This document shows, piece by piece, positions 10,453 to 23,094 of a stretch of 64,000 nucleotides of DNA (position 1 is its first letter; each line of letters opens with the position of its first letter). The notes below the pieces were generated by a model that was given only the letters and a program-made list of their open reading frames with translations, did not search any database and was not told the DNA's origin. A program made the translations under genes and the position numbers. The stretch comes from Sciurus carolinensis (taxonomy: Eukaryota; Chordata; Mammalia; Rodentia; Sciuridae): contig NC_062221.1 of NCBI RefSeq assembly GCF_902686445.1, forward strand, positions 35,046,575-35,110,574, read 5' to 3'.

Positions 10453-12588
10453 TTTGCATGAAATACCATTTTCCATCCTTTTATTTTCATTCTGTATATG
10501 GTTTTACTGGTGAGTTTCTTGCAGGCAGTATATTTTTGAACTTTATTTTTTTATCCAACCAGTCAGGTGTATTAAGGCCGTTTATATTCTGGGTTGTTAT
10601 AAAAAAGTATATTGTTATTTCTGTGATTTTGTAGATTTTATTCAGGTTGTTTTGAATATTCTGTGATTTATTCCTCTCTTATTCATCTTAAACATTTTAT
10701 GATTTGCTATAAAAGTATTTAATTAGTTTCTATTTCTAATTTGTGCATACAATCTTAAGCAAAACTTATTCTGTTTTGTTTTCTCATGATTGTGTTAATC
10801 TTTCTCCTTTGGGTATAGGATTAACTTAATTATTCTCTGTAATGTTTGTCATCTAGTCATGAGTTGCTAAGTTCATGTTTATCCTGGAGGTCTTTATTTA
10901 TTAATTTATTATTTTGACACTGAAGTATTAACTTGTTAGGTATAGTAATCTTGGCTGGCAGCTAATTTCTTTCAGGGTTTGAAATACATCATTCCATGTT
11001 CTCCTGGACTTTAGAGTCTCTGCTGAGAAATCTGATATTCTGATGGGTTTGCTTTTAAATGTAAATCAACACATCTCTCCTGCAACTTCTAATATTGTTT
11101 TTGTTGTTGTTGTTCTCTTGTAAATTTAGCAATAATATGTCTTTGGGAGGTTCTTTCAGGTCATGTCTACTCGGGGTTCTAAATATCTTTTGTACCTGGA
11201 CATCCATGTCTTTCCCAAGATGTAGGATATTTTTTAGTACCACTGCACTAAATAGGTTTCCTATGCTTTCAGCATGTATCCCTTCTCGCTCTGGTACAGC
11301 AATCATTCAAAGCTTTGATCTTTTAATGATGTCACAGAGATATTGAATCTTCTATTCATTCTCTTATTCTTTCTTTTTGTGGTTTGAATGTACCACTTTT
11401 GTAGACCTGTCTTCAAATTCAGTGTTCTTTCTTCTGCTTGATCAAGTCTCTGATGTAGGCTTTCAACTGCATTTTTTTTTATCTGATATACTGATTTTTT
11501 TCATTTCCAATATTTTCATTTGGTACTTACCAAAATGTTTATCTCTTATATTCATGCATATTCTTAATTCATTCAACTCATTATTTGTATTACCTCAGAT
11601 TTCATTTGCCCTTTTTAGAAAATCGTTCTTTTGAATTCTTCAGTATTTCACCCACTTTCATATAATTGGAAACAATTATTATAGTGTTATAAGTTTTGGG
11701 AAGTGTTGTATTGCCCTGTTATTACTATGTTGATATTTGTGAATCTATTGGGAGAAATATCTGTGCCAGTTCTTTTGTGAGCTTCCATACTAAACCCCTT
11801 TGTCTTGATGTTGTGTATTCATATTTCCATTTGTTGGATTGTGTTGTGATTAATTCTATTTGAACTTCATAGTATGTTTTTTCCTGTGGCTTCTTTGTGA
11901 TTAGTGGGTTTTGACACAATATAGACCATACTGGAGCCCAAGGGACTCATCTTTTCTGTAGGAATTGCAAGAGTGGGGGGCCCTGTGTCATTTCAAGCAG
12001 ATATAATGTAGACAGCAGAATTTGTGTTTACCCTCCATGATTATTCCTACGGTAGTGATTGAAGTTGCAATGGTTATTAAAGTTTACTTTGGGCTGTACT
12101 GCATTTACTGTTTCTTGAAAGAAATTCTCCTCCTCACTCTTCTAACCATTGTGGAGGACCTGGATCTTCTGTTTAGACACTGGTGGAACTGCAATTGTTT
12201 CATAGGAAGAGGCAGGGGCTTGTGTCACAACTCATTCTTTGTGGCACTCACCTCCAGTCTTGTCAGCAATATACTATCTGATTCAGTATGGGAGAAACTG
12301 ATGCAGAGGTCTCTTGCAGGTGTGGTGTCTTCAAGTGTTGTGTTATTATTTTCTGCTATTGCTATATGAGTGAGTATCCAAGAGCAGGATTTCATATCCC
12401 ATTGGTGTGCCTACTTAGAGATAGGTCTTGGCTGGGAGTTTTTATCTCCCCAATTCCTTAAGTTGGAATGTCTTTCAAGGTTCAAGTGAGATTAGGTCAT
12501 GATTTGATTAAGGTGATATTCATTTCAACTGGACTGGGTGTGTTACTCAGTAGCAAAGTACCCACTCAACATGTTCAGCATCGCAGTC

Positions 12589-12698
12589 TTTTTTTTTTTT
12601 TTTTTGTATGGTGCTGGGGATTGAACCTAGGGCCTCGTGCACGCAAGACAAGCACTCTGCCAACTGAACTCTGCCAACTGAGCTATATCCCCAGCCCC
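12589..12698 (-). repeat. ID SINE with a 15-base internal duplication
   Basis: On the plus strand: poly-T (the A tail), 'gtgctggggattgaacctag' (reverse of the B-box end), then 'gagctatatccccagccc' (reverse of the element start). The stretch 'ctctgccaactga' occurs twice in tandem (about 12655-12682), lengthening the arm between the two boxes. It is inserted in the 5'UTR of the antisense L1. Confidence 0.95.
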
Positions 12699-13343
12699 AA
12701 TATCCTGGTCTTAATCTCTACTGCTGAAAGAAAGAAGAAGAAATAAAAAGAAGAAATCCAGATGAAAAACAGATTCAAAACTACATTATGAAACAACTCA
12801 ACACTATCAATAATAAAAAAAAATGGGAAAAATAATATGGAATAAAGTAAATAATTAAAAATAAAATTAAAGTGAAAAAAGAAGAAGAAAAATTAAAAAG
12901 TGAGAAAAGAGGAAGAAAGAAGAAAATAAAAATAAAAGAAAAAGTATATGTGAAAAAGAGAAGCATAGGGAGAGAGAAGCAAGCAACAAAAATGGCAACA
13001 AAAAATATTAATAAAACTAAAATGTTCTCTCCACCAACATTATTGAATGGGTGAACAAGAGTGGAAACTTGCATCCTATGCTGATCAGAGTTTTCCTTCA
13101 AGTCTTCTTAGGCTGTGCATTCTTTGGCTGGAGCAAAGGCTGAGGTCATTTTTCGCCCCTTCTTTCCTCTGCAGTGCTCATCAGGTATCTAGTAGAAGTA
13201 AAAGTGGTTTGTGGTTGCAGTCAGTTGAAACACCTTTCAGCTGTTTTCCATGCTAGAATGAGTCATGTAGAATGCAAAGCTTCCTAGAAACAAATTATCT
13301 CTAGAGCTATTTGGATTACACACTCAGAGCAGGGTAGAGACTT

Positions 13344-14279
13344 ATACCAAGATTTGTTGACCATTTTATTTCTTCTTCTACAAAGTGTCTGTTCAGTTCC
13401 TTTGCCCATTTATTGATTAGGTTATTTGGGTTTATTATTATTGTTGTTGTTATGTGTTTTTGAGTTCTTTGTATATCTAGGAAATTAATGCTCTATCTGA
13501 GGTGTATGTGGCAAAGGTTTTCTTCCATTCTGTGGGTTGTCTTCACACTCTTGATTGTTTCCTTTGCAGTGAAGATTTTCAGTTTCTAAAGAAAGAGATT
13601 GAGGGAGACTTTTGAAGATGGAAAGACGTCCCAAGTTCTTGGATAGGCAGAATTGCAACTGTCAAAATGATCATATACCAAAAGTGCTATACAGATTCAA
13701 TAGGAATCACATCAAAATTTCAATGATGCTCTTCATAGAAATAGAAAAAGCAGTCATAAAATTTATTTGGAAAAATAAAAAACTGAGAATAACCAAAACA
13801 ATCTTTAGAGAGAAAATCGAAGCAAGGAGGCATCATGATATCAGAACTTAAATTATACTACAAAGCTATAGTAATAAAAACAGCATGATATTGACATCAA
13901 ATCAGGCAAGTAGACCAATGGAACAGAATTGAAGACACAGAGACAAACACACAAAAATACAGTTACCTCATACTAGACAAAGGCACCAAAAACATACATT
14001 GGAGAAAGGATAGCCTCTTTAACAAAAGGTGGTGGGAAAACTGGAAATTCATATGAAGTAGACTTAAATTTAACCCCTATCCCCAATCCTGCACAAAACT
14101 CAACTCACAGTGGATCAAGGACTTAGGTATTAGACCAGAAATCCTGCACCTAATAGAAGAAAATGTAGGCCCAACACTCCAACATATTGACTCAGGAACT
14201 GATTTCCTTAGCAAGACTCATAAAGCACAAGAAGTAAAATCAATAAGAAATGCATGGCATCAAACTAAAGAACTCTTGT
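13344..14279 (-). mobile_element. L1 ORF2 fragment with twin-priming-type inversion
   Basis: 13344-13588 is L1 ORF2 on the minus strand, corresponding to about 50541-50745 of the full-length L1. 13589-14279 is L1 ORF2 on the plus strand, corresponding to about 49850-50545 ('gatggaaag', 'ttggataggcagaa', 'caaaggcaccaaaaacat', 'ggtggtgggaaaactgg'). The two pieces are adjacent in the parent element but inverted relative to each other, with the break near 13588. That is the classic product of twin priming for an element oriented on the minus strand. The expected 3' part and poly(A) are absent; 13343 abuts the 5'UTR of the antisense L1. The 79-residue ORF at 13612-13851 is a piece of dead ORF2. 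Confidence 0.85.
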
Positions 14280-17200
14280 TCTTATACATTAATTATGAAA
14301 AGATAAGTAATGATTAAAAACACATAAGCAGAACACACTGCATAAAGTCATTGTGAAAAATATATGACAAAGTTTAACAAAGAAAATTATTTTTAAAAAT
14401 CTGAATATCAATTTTTCAAAATAGTAGAGATTCTTTGAAGATTGAGGAGAAAACTCCAAAGGGAACTTGAAGATTAAAAACCAGGCAAGTAAAAAAAAAA
14501 ATCTTTTCAGTTTTGGGGTGACATATGCATCTTGAAAGTGCATATTCAGGTAAAGTATTGAGAAAATATAAAATAAACTAATTCTCAAACAAAACCACTT
14601 CCAGAATATTTTTCCTCTTTTTACCTTCCTTTAGAAAGTTACCCAAGGTTATCTTCAACAAAATGAGAAAGTAAAAGAAAAATTAGGAAGTTATGAAGTG
14701 GAGGAAACAGACCTAATCAGTAGAACATTAACTTTCAGAAATGGAAAGACAAAGTCGTCAGGACAGAGATCTGGTTTAAAAAGAATGGAAATATATGAAA
14801 AAATAAAAACAATATTTAATGAAAAATATAAATTCAAAACAAACATGTATTTTAAATAAGTTAGTAATTCAAATATAAAACTGATTAAAATGAGGCCTGA
14901 CTATAAAAAGGGGAAAAGATAAAAATATTCAAATAGAGAAAGAAACTCAGTATAGTCTTGATTCTAAAAAATAGTTCCTCTAAAGTGCTCTAGAGATTCA
15001 AACATATTACCCATAGAGAAAAATTTAAATCCATGATTTAACTCAAAACTACATCAGAATTTCTTGCTGTTTTATTTTTGTCTGAGTATATTATTTGGAC
15101 TGAAAAATGGAAATAATTTCAAAATCAAAATAAATTAAATGCCACATTTTTTTGTCAACATTTGGAATCAACTGAGTGGGGAAAAATAGCACAGAACACT
15201 TTATTGTAGGAGTATTAATTGTAAATTTGGCAAGTATAAAACCATTCATATAGGTATTCATAGAAGGAGAATCACAGATATCAAGTGGATGTGAGAGAAA
15301 AGTGGAAGTATGTGGATTTTAATACCATCATCTTACATAATAATTCCTTGAAGGACTATGAAATAAATGTGTATTATTAATTTATATTTCCAAAACTGGA
15401 AATGTATCAATGTCAGATATTGAGAGGAGTATGAGTAAGAATAGTGCTATGCTCTATAATACAAAGTTTTTAGACACAATCTAACACTGAAATCTGAAGT
15501 TATCTGGAAATTCTTTTCTCCAAATTAACCTGAACTGAGTCTACAAGGTACATTTTCCTATTGTATTAAATAGCCAAAAAATCACCCTAATTAATCACCG
15601 CTCTTCAAAATACAAATTTGACCTTTTTTTTAAACTAAGTTCCTCATCTCAATTTCAAGTGTTTCTCAAATGCAGCAATCTATTCTTCCCTGTTGACATG
15701 TTGAGTCTGTGATGACTGTTTCTTTATTCAGATCAACAAATGTAACTGATACTCATTTTGAAATCACCATGTGGAATAGATATCATTTAAGTATTGATGG
15801 CCTCATTTGTCTTTGCTTTCAAACAGATTAAATAGTTCAAAAAAATTCAACAATAATGATATTTAGAATGTTAAGCTATAATGTCAAGAGTCATTAGGAA
15901 GTCCCAGGGTGACAGAAAATAACAAAACTCAAAAATGCTTCATAATTCTTTCTGTTTTGTTTTTGTCGTGAATATTTTCATGACTTGGACTGAAAAAATG
16001 TGCAGCATTAGAGAGTCCAAGGATATTTTGCTGTTATAGCAAAATCATTTTAAAGATCCCAATGTGTTATTTTCTTATTTTTTGGAATTAAAAACTCATT
16101 TTTGAAAATACATTATTGGTTCACAAATAAACATATTAAGGAAATAGCATTCATAGAAATTCTGTGAAATAAAGGTAAATTTAAATTATATGTTTTTATT
16201 AACTAAAATAGATAACAACTAACCCTAAAGAAATCTTTCCAGATGCTTCCTTAATATATAGTGAAAAAAATGACTATTTCTACCTGGTCAGGAATTATGT
16301 ATTTCCTTTCTAATTGTAAATGATTTAAAAAGTATCTTATATCAAACCATAGAAATAAGAGTAGATTTGATTCCTTCCACTTTCTATTACTTACAAACTT
16401 GAAAATTTTGAATAATTATTTATATAGTCTGGATTTCATATCTCCTAAATATCAAATACAACATTTGTTTAAATTGATACAAGTGGTTCAGAAGACACAG
16501 GATTAATATTGATTAATTAAAATAAGCCAAAAATAATTATTATTCTGCTTATTTTTAAAAATGATTTATGGACATTTTTAAATGAGTTACAGCTTTTTTA
16601 AGGAAGCCTTTTTTTTTTCCTTTTACAGAAAAATTGAACAGTATAACGAATTTTCACATATTTTCCCTCTTCCCTGAACAAACTTTTTTTATTATTGACT
16701 TTGTTTTAGTGTGTTAAATTTATTATAAGCAATGAGCCATTAATGATATATTATTATTTGGTAAAGTTCAAATTTTACATTAGTTCTCCACTATGTTTCA
16801 CAATTCTTTGGTTTTTGAAATGACAACCTCTTTCTGGGTATATTCTGTTTTCTTTAATTAAAATATATAATATAAAGAGACCTGGTCTATAGAATTTCTG
16901 AATAAAAAGGTAGCTCAGCAAATTTTTTACATAATGTCTTGATAATGTAACCAATTTGAGAATATTACCAATGAAACATTTTAAATACAATTCAAAGATG
17001 ATCCCTACATTTACATATATTTGATATTTTTGTGTAGAAAAAGCAGCAATGGCAATCTAATTTTATAGAGGTCATGATTAATTTCAATATTAATATGCAT
17101 ATTTTTGTCACATCATATTTGTTACAGTCATTTACTTATTATTGAAAAATACTTCATAAACCCCATTTATATTATTTAAGTCTGTTCTATGCTGAAAGTT

Positions 17201-17713
17201 TTTAATATGTCCAACTAAGATTATTTCTGCTAGATTTCTTGTAATTATGTTTAACATATATAAAAAATATGAAGATCTGCTATGCCAATGTAATTGTATT
17301 ACTCTAACATTGTATGCATGCTTTGGTAAACCATTTTATTTATACTGTATAAATTCATAAATAGTTTATATTTGTCACTGGACAGATGGGCCCTTGGGGT
17401 CTTGTTATTTTGTGATTAAACCATGAATCTTACCAAGTAGATGTGGATTCTATCCAGAACAGTTAGAAATAAGAGACGTTAAATGATGCTTTGGGCAAAA
17501 GTGTTTGAGATTTTATCTTCCAACTGGATAGGAAGAACTATTTAATTGATTATACCAAATATCTAATGGATATAGAAAATTAATCAATTATTGAAAACAA
17601 TAGCACCTCATGTTATTTATGACAGATCACTGGTATTAGTTGTATTAAATTCCCATTTAGCCTTTTATAAAAAATAAAATATAAACACTTTCTCAACTTT
17701 CGTTGAGAACATT
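14280..17713. other. Unclassified AT-rich DNA
   Basis: Long AT-rich stretch without a supportable gene or repeat assignment. Two segments (about 15056-15110 and 15942-16000) resemble each other and may be copies of the same old repeat. Short ORFs on either strand show no domain or motif. Confidence 0.5.
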
Positions 17714-17741
17714 ACACACACACACAAACACACACACACAT
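17714..17741. repeat. (CA)n microsatellite
   Basis: CA dinucleotides with one AA interruption. The flanking sequence through 18864 is AT-rich and unclassified. Confidence 0.95.
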
Positions 17742-18864
17742 ACCAGGTAGCAAACATGAAAGTATTAGCTATTGTGAAGGAGATTATAAAGTTCATTTCC
17801 TTCTGGATTATTCATCTACATTAGAAGTAAAACCCTGTTTTCAAGTACAATGGTAACATACAGTCTCTTACTATAAATTCAGCTTTAAAAAAGAGTTTCT
17901 CAGTTGCTCAGATTTCTCACCTGGCAATCAATGAAGATAGTGGATAAGAAAACTGTTGACACTTCAGTTTACTTAAATTACTTCTCATATTTCATTGTAT
18001 GCCTTCTAATTTCCAAGTATTGGTAATCCTATTTATAGTTGTTTTAAGTATTTTTAACACATGTTGAACCTAGAAACATTTCTGTTTATGGATATTTTAA
18101 GAAGAAACATCACAGTGGAGAAATGTTAAAATATTTAATGTATGATGTATCCAGTGAAAACAATGTAATATAGCAATGTACCAGTAAATGTGTAGATGTA
18201 TATGCATACCTGCATTTTAATGTTTAAAATACATACAAGCGCATAATGGTGAAAAGTTGTTTTGAGAATAAATACAAAACTAAAACAAAGCAAAACCTTA
18301 TCAAATTTCCTGGGGAATTTCCCTAGGAATATTAGTTCATTGAAACTCTTCTTTGCTTCTAAGAAGAAGAGAATGGGACATTAGTTTTACCAAAAAGAAT
18401 TAAAAAAAAAAAAATTAACCCTTTCTCCTTAGCTGGGAAAAATTCTTACCTAGAATGATTTTATTTATGTCTCAATAAAATTTTTAGTTTGGTCTTAGGT
18501 TTATTTTCTTAACATGCTCCAAAATGATAATTTCAGGACTCTTCCAGCATCTCTGCATTTTTTCATGAAGATCAAGTGAAAATCATACATTTAGAAATAA
18601 TATAACCTTAATCTCTTTCCCATTCTGTCATCTCCATTGAGTTACTCATGGGACAGAAATTGTAGCTTAAATGTATCTCTATAGAAGAATTCAGTGTTGC
18701 CTCAAAAATGACTTAATGGTAAAAGAAAATTGCAATTTAAAAGAAGTTATAAATGCAAAGTTATTTTATAAAGTAACAAAAGATAAGTAAATACAGATGA
18801 TAGAAGAGATGGCAAGTGACTGAATCCCATGGAAATGAAAAATTGGCCATGAGCTGAGTATAAT

Positions 18865-19215
18865 TGTTATAGTCTAGATACTAGTGAACTCCAAAAATTC
18901 ATATGCTGAAATTCTAACCTCCAAGATGATGACTGCAGAAGATGGGGACTTTGCAAGTTGAATAGGTCATAAATGCAGAAACATCATGAATAGGATCATT
19001 GCCCCTATAAGAGATCCCTGATAGTTTGTTTATCCTTTTCGCCATGTGCAGTTACAGTGAAAAGATAGCCGTCTCTGAGGAAGCAGGTCCTTACCAAACT
19101 TTGACTCTTGATCTTGAACTTCCCGGCTTCCAGAACTGTACCACCTATATTAATATCATTTTTAAGTTACCTAGTTTGTGGTTTTATGACATTGTACTCT
19201 GAATGGACTAAGACA
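18865..19215 (+). mobile_element. ERVL-MaLR LTR, MLT1-like
   Basis: It starts near 'tgttatagtctagata' and ends 'gaatggactaagaca'. Internal landmarks I associate with MLT1/MST LTRs are 'aattcatatgctgaaattct', 'aggatcattgcccctataag', 'cttgatcttgaacttccc', 'ggcttccagaactgt'. It is diverged and solo. 19216-19975 is unclassified and includes a small ORF (19269-19460, minus) with no recognisable feature. Confidence 0.8.
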
Positions 19216-19975
19216 ATGACTTTATTAAATCAGGGCAAAAACTTGCCTTTTAATTCCTGAGGTATTGATTACAACATAAAGTATTGCCTCTGTGCATAAC
19301 TCCTCTTTGGAATAATTTTGTAATTTACCATTTGTACTTTGAAAGTGTCACTAAAATACCCAGAAGTTTTGTTTTTCAGTCTATACAGAGTGAAATCTCC
19401 CATTTTAAGACTGTGAAGTAAGTGAATTATCCTTTGCTTGGTTGCAAAACTCAGCAGCATGATAAACCTAACAGTGAAAATCAGAACACTTCAAAGTTTC
19501 CACATGCTCGTTTATTTAATACATTATAGTTACTTGTGGTGTATACTTTGATTTAGTGCAGTCTGGAGAAGTCTTATCACCTCATAAATGGTTGACAATT
19601 AGATATGCCCACATTATTTGCTCATAGATCTAAATAAAATGAGGACAGTTTCTGCCAGCTGTATCATTAAAGTCAATAGTAGTTCATCATTTATGGTCTG
19701 ACAGAATTACTATACTATCACTATTAATATATAGCAATTACTTGGTATACATTTTTAGAGAATGCTATCAATCAGTGAATTTTATTTTAATGCACATGCT
19801 TTATAGATAATCTTCAGGATCAAAATGAAGATGCTTTAAGTAAAACAGAGACATAATAATATTATATGTACTCTCCTTCAGAGACTATTTTGCTGGTAAA
19901 ACCAGAAATCTTCTTTACTAGAAATTATACATATTGTCCATTAAGGCCATTTTGATTTACTTGTTTACTTATTTA

Positions 19976-20056
19976 TTTTTGCAATAATGATAATCAAACC
20001 CAGGACCTCATATATGCTAGACAAGTTCTGTACCACTCAGCCATATCCCTAGCCCT
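19976..20056 (-). repeat. ID-type SINE, diverged
   Basis: On the plus strand 'atcaaacccaggacctcata', 'gctagacaagttctgtacca' and 'cagccatatccctagccc' are the reverse of the ID element from B-box to start. The tail is T-rich. Confidence 0.85.
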
Positions 20057-20084
20057 TAAAATCTTTTTAGAAATTGTTGCTCTT

Positions 20085-20215
20085 GAAATTACAAGAAGGA
20101 AGTTTCACAGAAGTTAATACTGTGAAATTAACTTGCCCCATTAAATTTTATTCCTAAAACAGGTAGTGATCTTGCTTCAAGTCCTGTGCTCTTTCTACTA
20201 CATTATACCTCCTCT
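20085..20215 (-). repeat. MIR SINE fragment
   Basis: On the plus strand 'cagaagttaatactgtgaaa', 'attaacttgcccc', 'caagtcctgtgctcttt' and 'ctactacattatacc' follow the antisense MIR order around its core. It is old and diverged. 20216-21689 beyond it holds nothing I can classify; the minus-strand ORF at 20249-20545 has no family resemblance. Confidence 0.5.
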
Positions 20216-21689
20216 GAGAATATAGCAAGATTTTTGACATTGGAGCACTTATATCAATTGTCTACTTTGGGTTGAATTCACATCAATGACAAGTGACAGC
20301 AGTGTTCCTAGGCAATCTATTGTTGAGTGTGCAGAAGCCGGGAAAATAGAATAAAGACAGGTATAAGGACATGTTGAAGGACAACTAGCAGCAACCAAGC
20401 AAGACTGTTCCATGTTAGGAAACAACAGTAATAGAATCCTTGGAGTCTGGAAATAGAGTATAAGGAGAATCATTTTTTGAGCAAATGTGTCATTTGGTTT
20501 TTCTGTGAAGTACAGAAGATGTTCCTTGATTATAAATCTGTTCATTAATTAAGTAAAATCAGTACTTTTTAAAGTATAGAAGGTTTCAGTATTGGTATTC
20601 TCAATCACATTAACATGCCTCATAACCCCAATATTACTGTGGACAGTAAACTCATGTCATTACACAAAGAAAAATATGCAACTTATTATAAATTAAGTAT
20701 GAATTAATACACAACAAACTAAAATGAATATTTTATGTAGACCTCACTTCTGATAGACCATGTGAGATACCTTCAATCATGAGTGGCCATAGAAAAGAAT
20801 TTTGTCCTATTCATTTTTCCCATATATTTCATGGGCTGTACAATGAAATATACTTTACAATGCTAGTCTCTCTGAACCATAATTTTTAATTTGAAATAGA
20901 ATCTGCACTCATCCCTTAGATCTTTAAAGTTAATGTTTTATAGATAAATGTGATCCTTTGACTTTCCATGATAATTTTGTGTTTCACCATCTTCTGGAAA
21001 ATGCTGATGTCTGTTATTGTTGGCACTGCATTGTGACACTGAGTCTCCCTGTGTGCTCCTCTGCTTGATAACATCCCTGATTTTCTAGGCTACTGGATCA
21101 CCCTGGATCACCTTCTAGAATAAATCACATTTGAAAGCACCTCTTCCCTCATTAAAGTTATAAGCTGTCACATCCTAATTTTTACTGGTTTGTTCTTTTC
21201 ATTTCAGGCACATTTTATTCTAAGCTCTGTTTTAATAAATTGTACAGAGTTCTCATATTCTAAGCTCAAGTTATTCTAGATTTCTAGAACTACAAATAGA
21301 ATATCTTTAATAATTTTTTCCTCTGACAAAGCTCTGTCCCTTTATCAAAGTATAAAATTATAGATTATTTTATCTTAAGATCAGTTTCCACAGTATATCA
21401 GGGCCATACAGATTCCCTGATCACTTGACCAGTCAGGCAGAGAAAAGAATATGTCAAATTTCATAAAGATCTAGCAGTGTCTACTTACAATAGCTAGTTA
21501 CAACTGAATTCAGAAAATGTTATTTGTCATTGGAGCCAAATGATTCTGAAATGTTCTCCAAGTTTGTAATTTGTATGATACATAAATAAAACAAGTGCCA
21601 GTCACCTTCCTATTGCTCATACCCATATTTCAAACTTAAATTGAATCAAATATTATCAGAAATTTCCTCACAAATACTTTGTCAAACTT

Positions 21690-21807
21690 TTGTTGTTGTT
21701 GTTATTGTTGTTTGTTTGTTTGTTTGTTTTTCTGGTAGCCAGATTGAACCCAGGGTCTCATCCATGCCAAGCAAGTACTGTTCCACTGAGCCATGTCCCC
21801 AGCCCCT
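21690..21807 (-). repeat. ID-type SINE with TTG/TTTG tail
   Basis: A (TTG)n/(TTTG)n tail is followed by 'agattgaacccagggtctca', 'gccaagcaagtactgttcca' and 'gagccatgtccccagcccc', the reverse of an ID element. Simple-repeat growth in the tail is typical of SINE A-tails. Confidence 0.92.
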
Positions 21808-22004
21808 CAAATATTCCTTAGTGTATAACATTTTCCTAAATTTATGAGACAATTTCAAAATTTTTATCTAAGAACAATCTGAGATTTGTTGTAAATTTTG
21901 GCTATAAAACCATACTTATATTATCCCTTGAGTGTTTATTACATACTAGGAAACTGAATAAACTGCCTGCCTTTGTGTATTTTATAATTACATCATTTTC
22001 TTAG

Positions 22005-22138
22005 ACAACATGATTGCACCAATATGTTAATGAGAAAACTGAGGCATAGTAAGTTATCTAAAAAGGAAAAAATATGATAGCCAAGATTTTAATTTTCATG
22101 CTACTGCTCTTAAGCAGTGATCTGTTTTAAACTATTTC
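22005..22138 (-). repeat. MIR SINE fragment
   Basis: The plus strand shows 'aatgagaaaactgaggcata', 'gtaagttatctaaa' and 'atgctactgctcttaagcag', matching antisense MIR landmarks (the 'gaggaaactgaggcac' block and the 'gtgctcttaacca' block). Confidence 0.6.
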
Positions 22139-22142
22139 TGTA

Positions 22143-22232
22143 AAAATGTATGTATATACATATATATGTAAGATATACATGTTCTATATTGCACATATAT
22201 GCATATATATATATTTATATATGTAATTTTTT
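22143..22232. repeat. AT-rich TATG/TA simple repeat
   Basis: Imperfect TATG, TATA and CATATA units, largely self-complementary. Another short imperfect TA/TG tract lies near 22440-22510. Confidence 0.8.
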
Positions 22233-22519
22233 CATCATAGCATTCTAGGGTAAACTGGCGAAATCTGAAGTGAATCATATTACCAATTTGCAGAGTTAAT
22301 ATTTTTAACCTCTGTTCTTAAATGTTCTTATCAACAAAAGAAGTATATAGAAAATAATAACAAATATAATAATAGAGCTCAAAATTTAGCTTTTTATAGG
22401 GTTGATATACCCTGAAGCTAAAGCTCTTGAAAGTCTTCTTTTGTACATATGCATAAGTATTAGTTTACATGTGCATATTTATACACAATACAATTATATG
22501 TATATAGGTATGCATAGAT

Positions 22520-22568
22520 AATAGGTAGGTAGGTAGATAGATAGATAGATAGATAGATAGACAGACAT
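22520..22568. repeat. (GATA)n / (GGTA)n tetranucleotide microsatellite
   Basis: GGTA units (about 22523-22536) lead into GATA units, ending in GACA units. This is a common mammalian microsatellite. 22569-23094 is unclassified. Confidence 0.95.
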
Positions 22569-23094
22569 ACCTGGATTTAAAGAATGCTGAAGTTTAGTGT
22601 TTTCTGCAATTATTGAGATTAGGCTTACATTTATTTTCTCTCCAATGCTTATGGTTTAGGAAAAATGATTTGATATATCTATGAAGAAAAAACATCCTGA
22701 TATCTGTGACCTGGACGTTCTTTTTTACACTAAGGAACAGTAGAAAATATGTGTGGTCATTAAATTCCACTGCTCAGTGTTCAAGACAAACAGAATCTGT
22801 GGTTTTCTCAGACTAAATGCTTCACTTTCAGAGGTTTATCATATTGATTTGCTTCTCATATATCATTTTTAAAGCGGAAATATGAGAGTCAGCATTGTGA
22901 TTCAGGATCTTCTGAACTACCTTCTGTGTCATCATGATGCAACAAAATAATTAGTAGAATTAAAGTTTTTATTCCTGACTCCTAGACAAACAAAACTAAA
23001 ATTGTTTAGAGATAGTTCTATCTTTCATCTTCAAAATTGTGCCACAGGAAAGACAAATCACAGATCACCTGTGTCTGCTCCTGTTCTAGACAAT

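Larger units (their letters stand above)
6865..13343 (-). mobile_element. Long, old antisense L1 with nested insertions and an internal deletion
   Basis: Reading minus-strand order from right to left: 5'UTR (about 12000-13343, including a purine-rich tract on the plus strand at 12720-12970), ORF1-like region (about 11100-11900), ORF2 endonuclease start (about 10453-10900), reverse-transcriptase region (about 7900-9800), and ORF2 C-terminus to 6865, where the 3'UTR is missing. All reading frames are destroyed. Two MaLR LTRs (8837-9388, 9807-10452) and two ID SINEs interrupt it. Between the endonuclease part (ending near 10453) and the RT part (starting near 9806) roughly a kilobase expected from L1 structure is absent, so a deletion is inferred there. 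The 3' limit coincides with the plus-strand L1 that ends at 6837. Confidence 0.88.

Noticed and set aside
22520..22568. CRISPR-like direct repeats
   Set aside because: Tetranucleotide units without spacers in a mammalian genome: a plain microsatellite.
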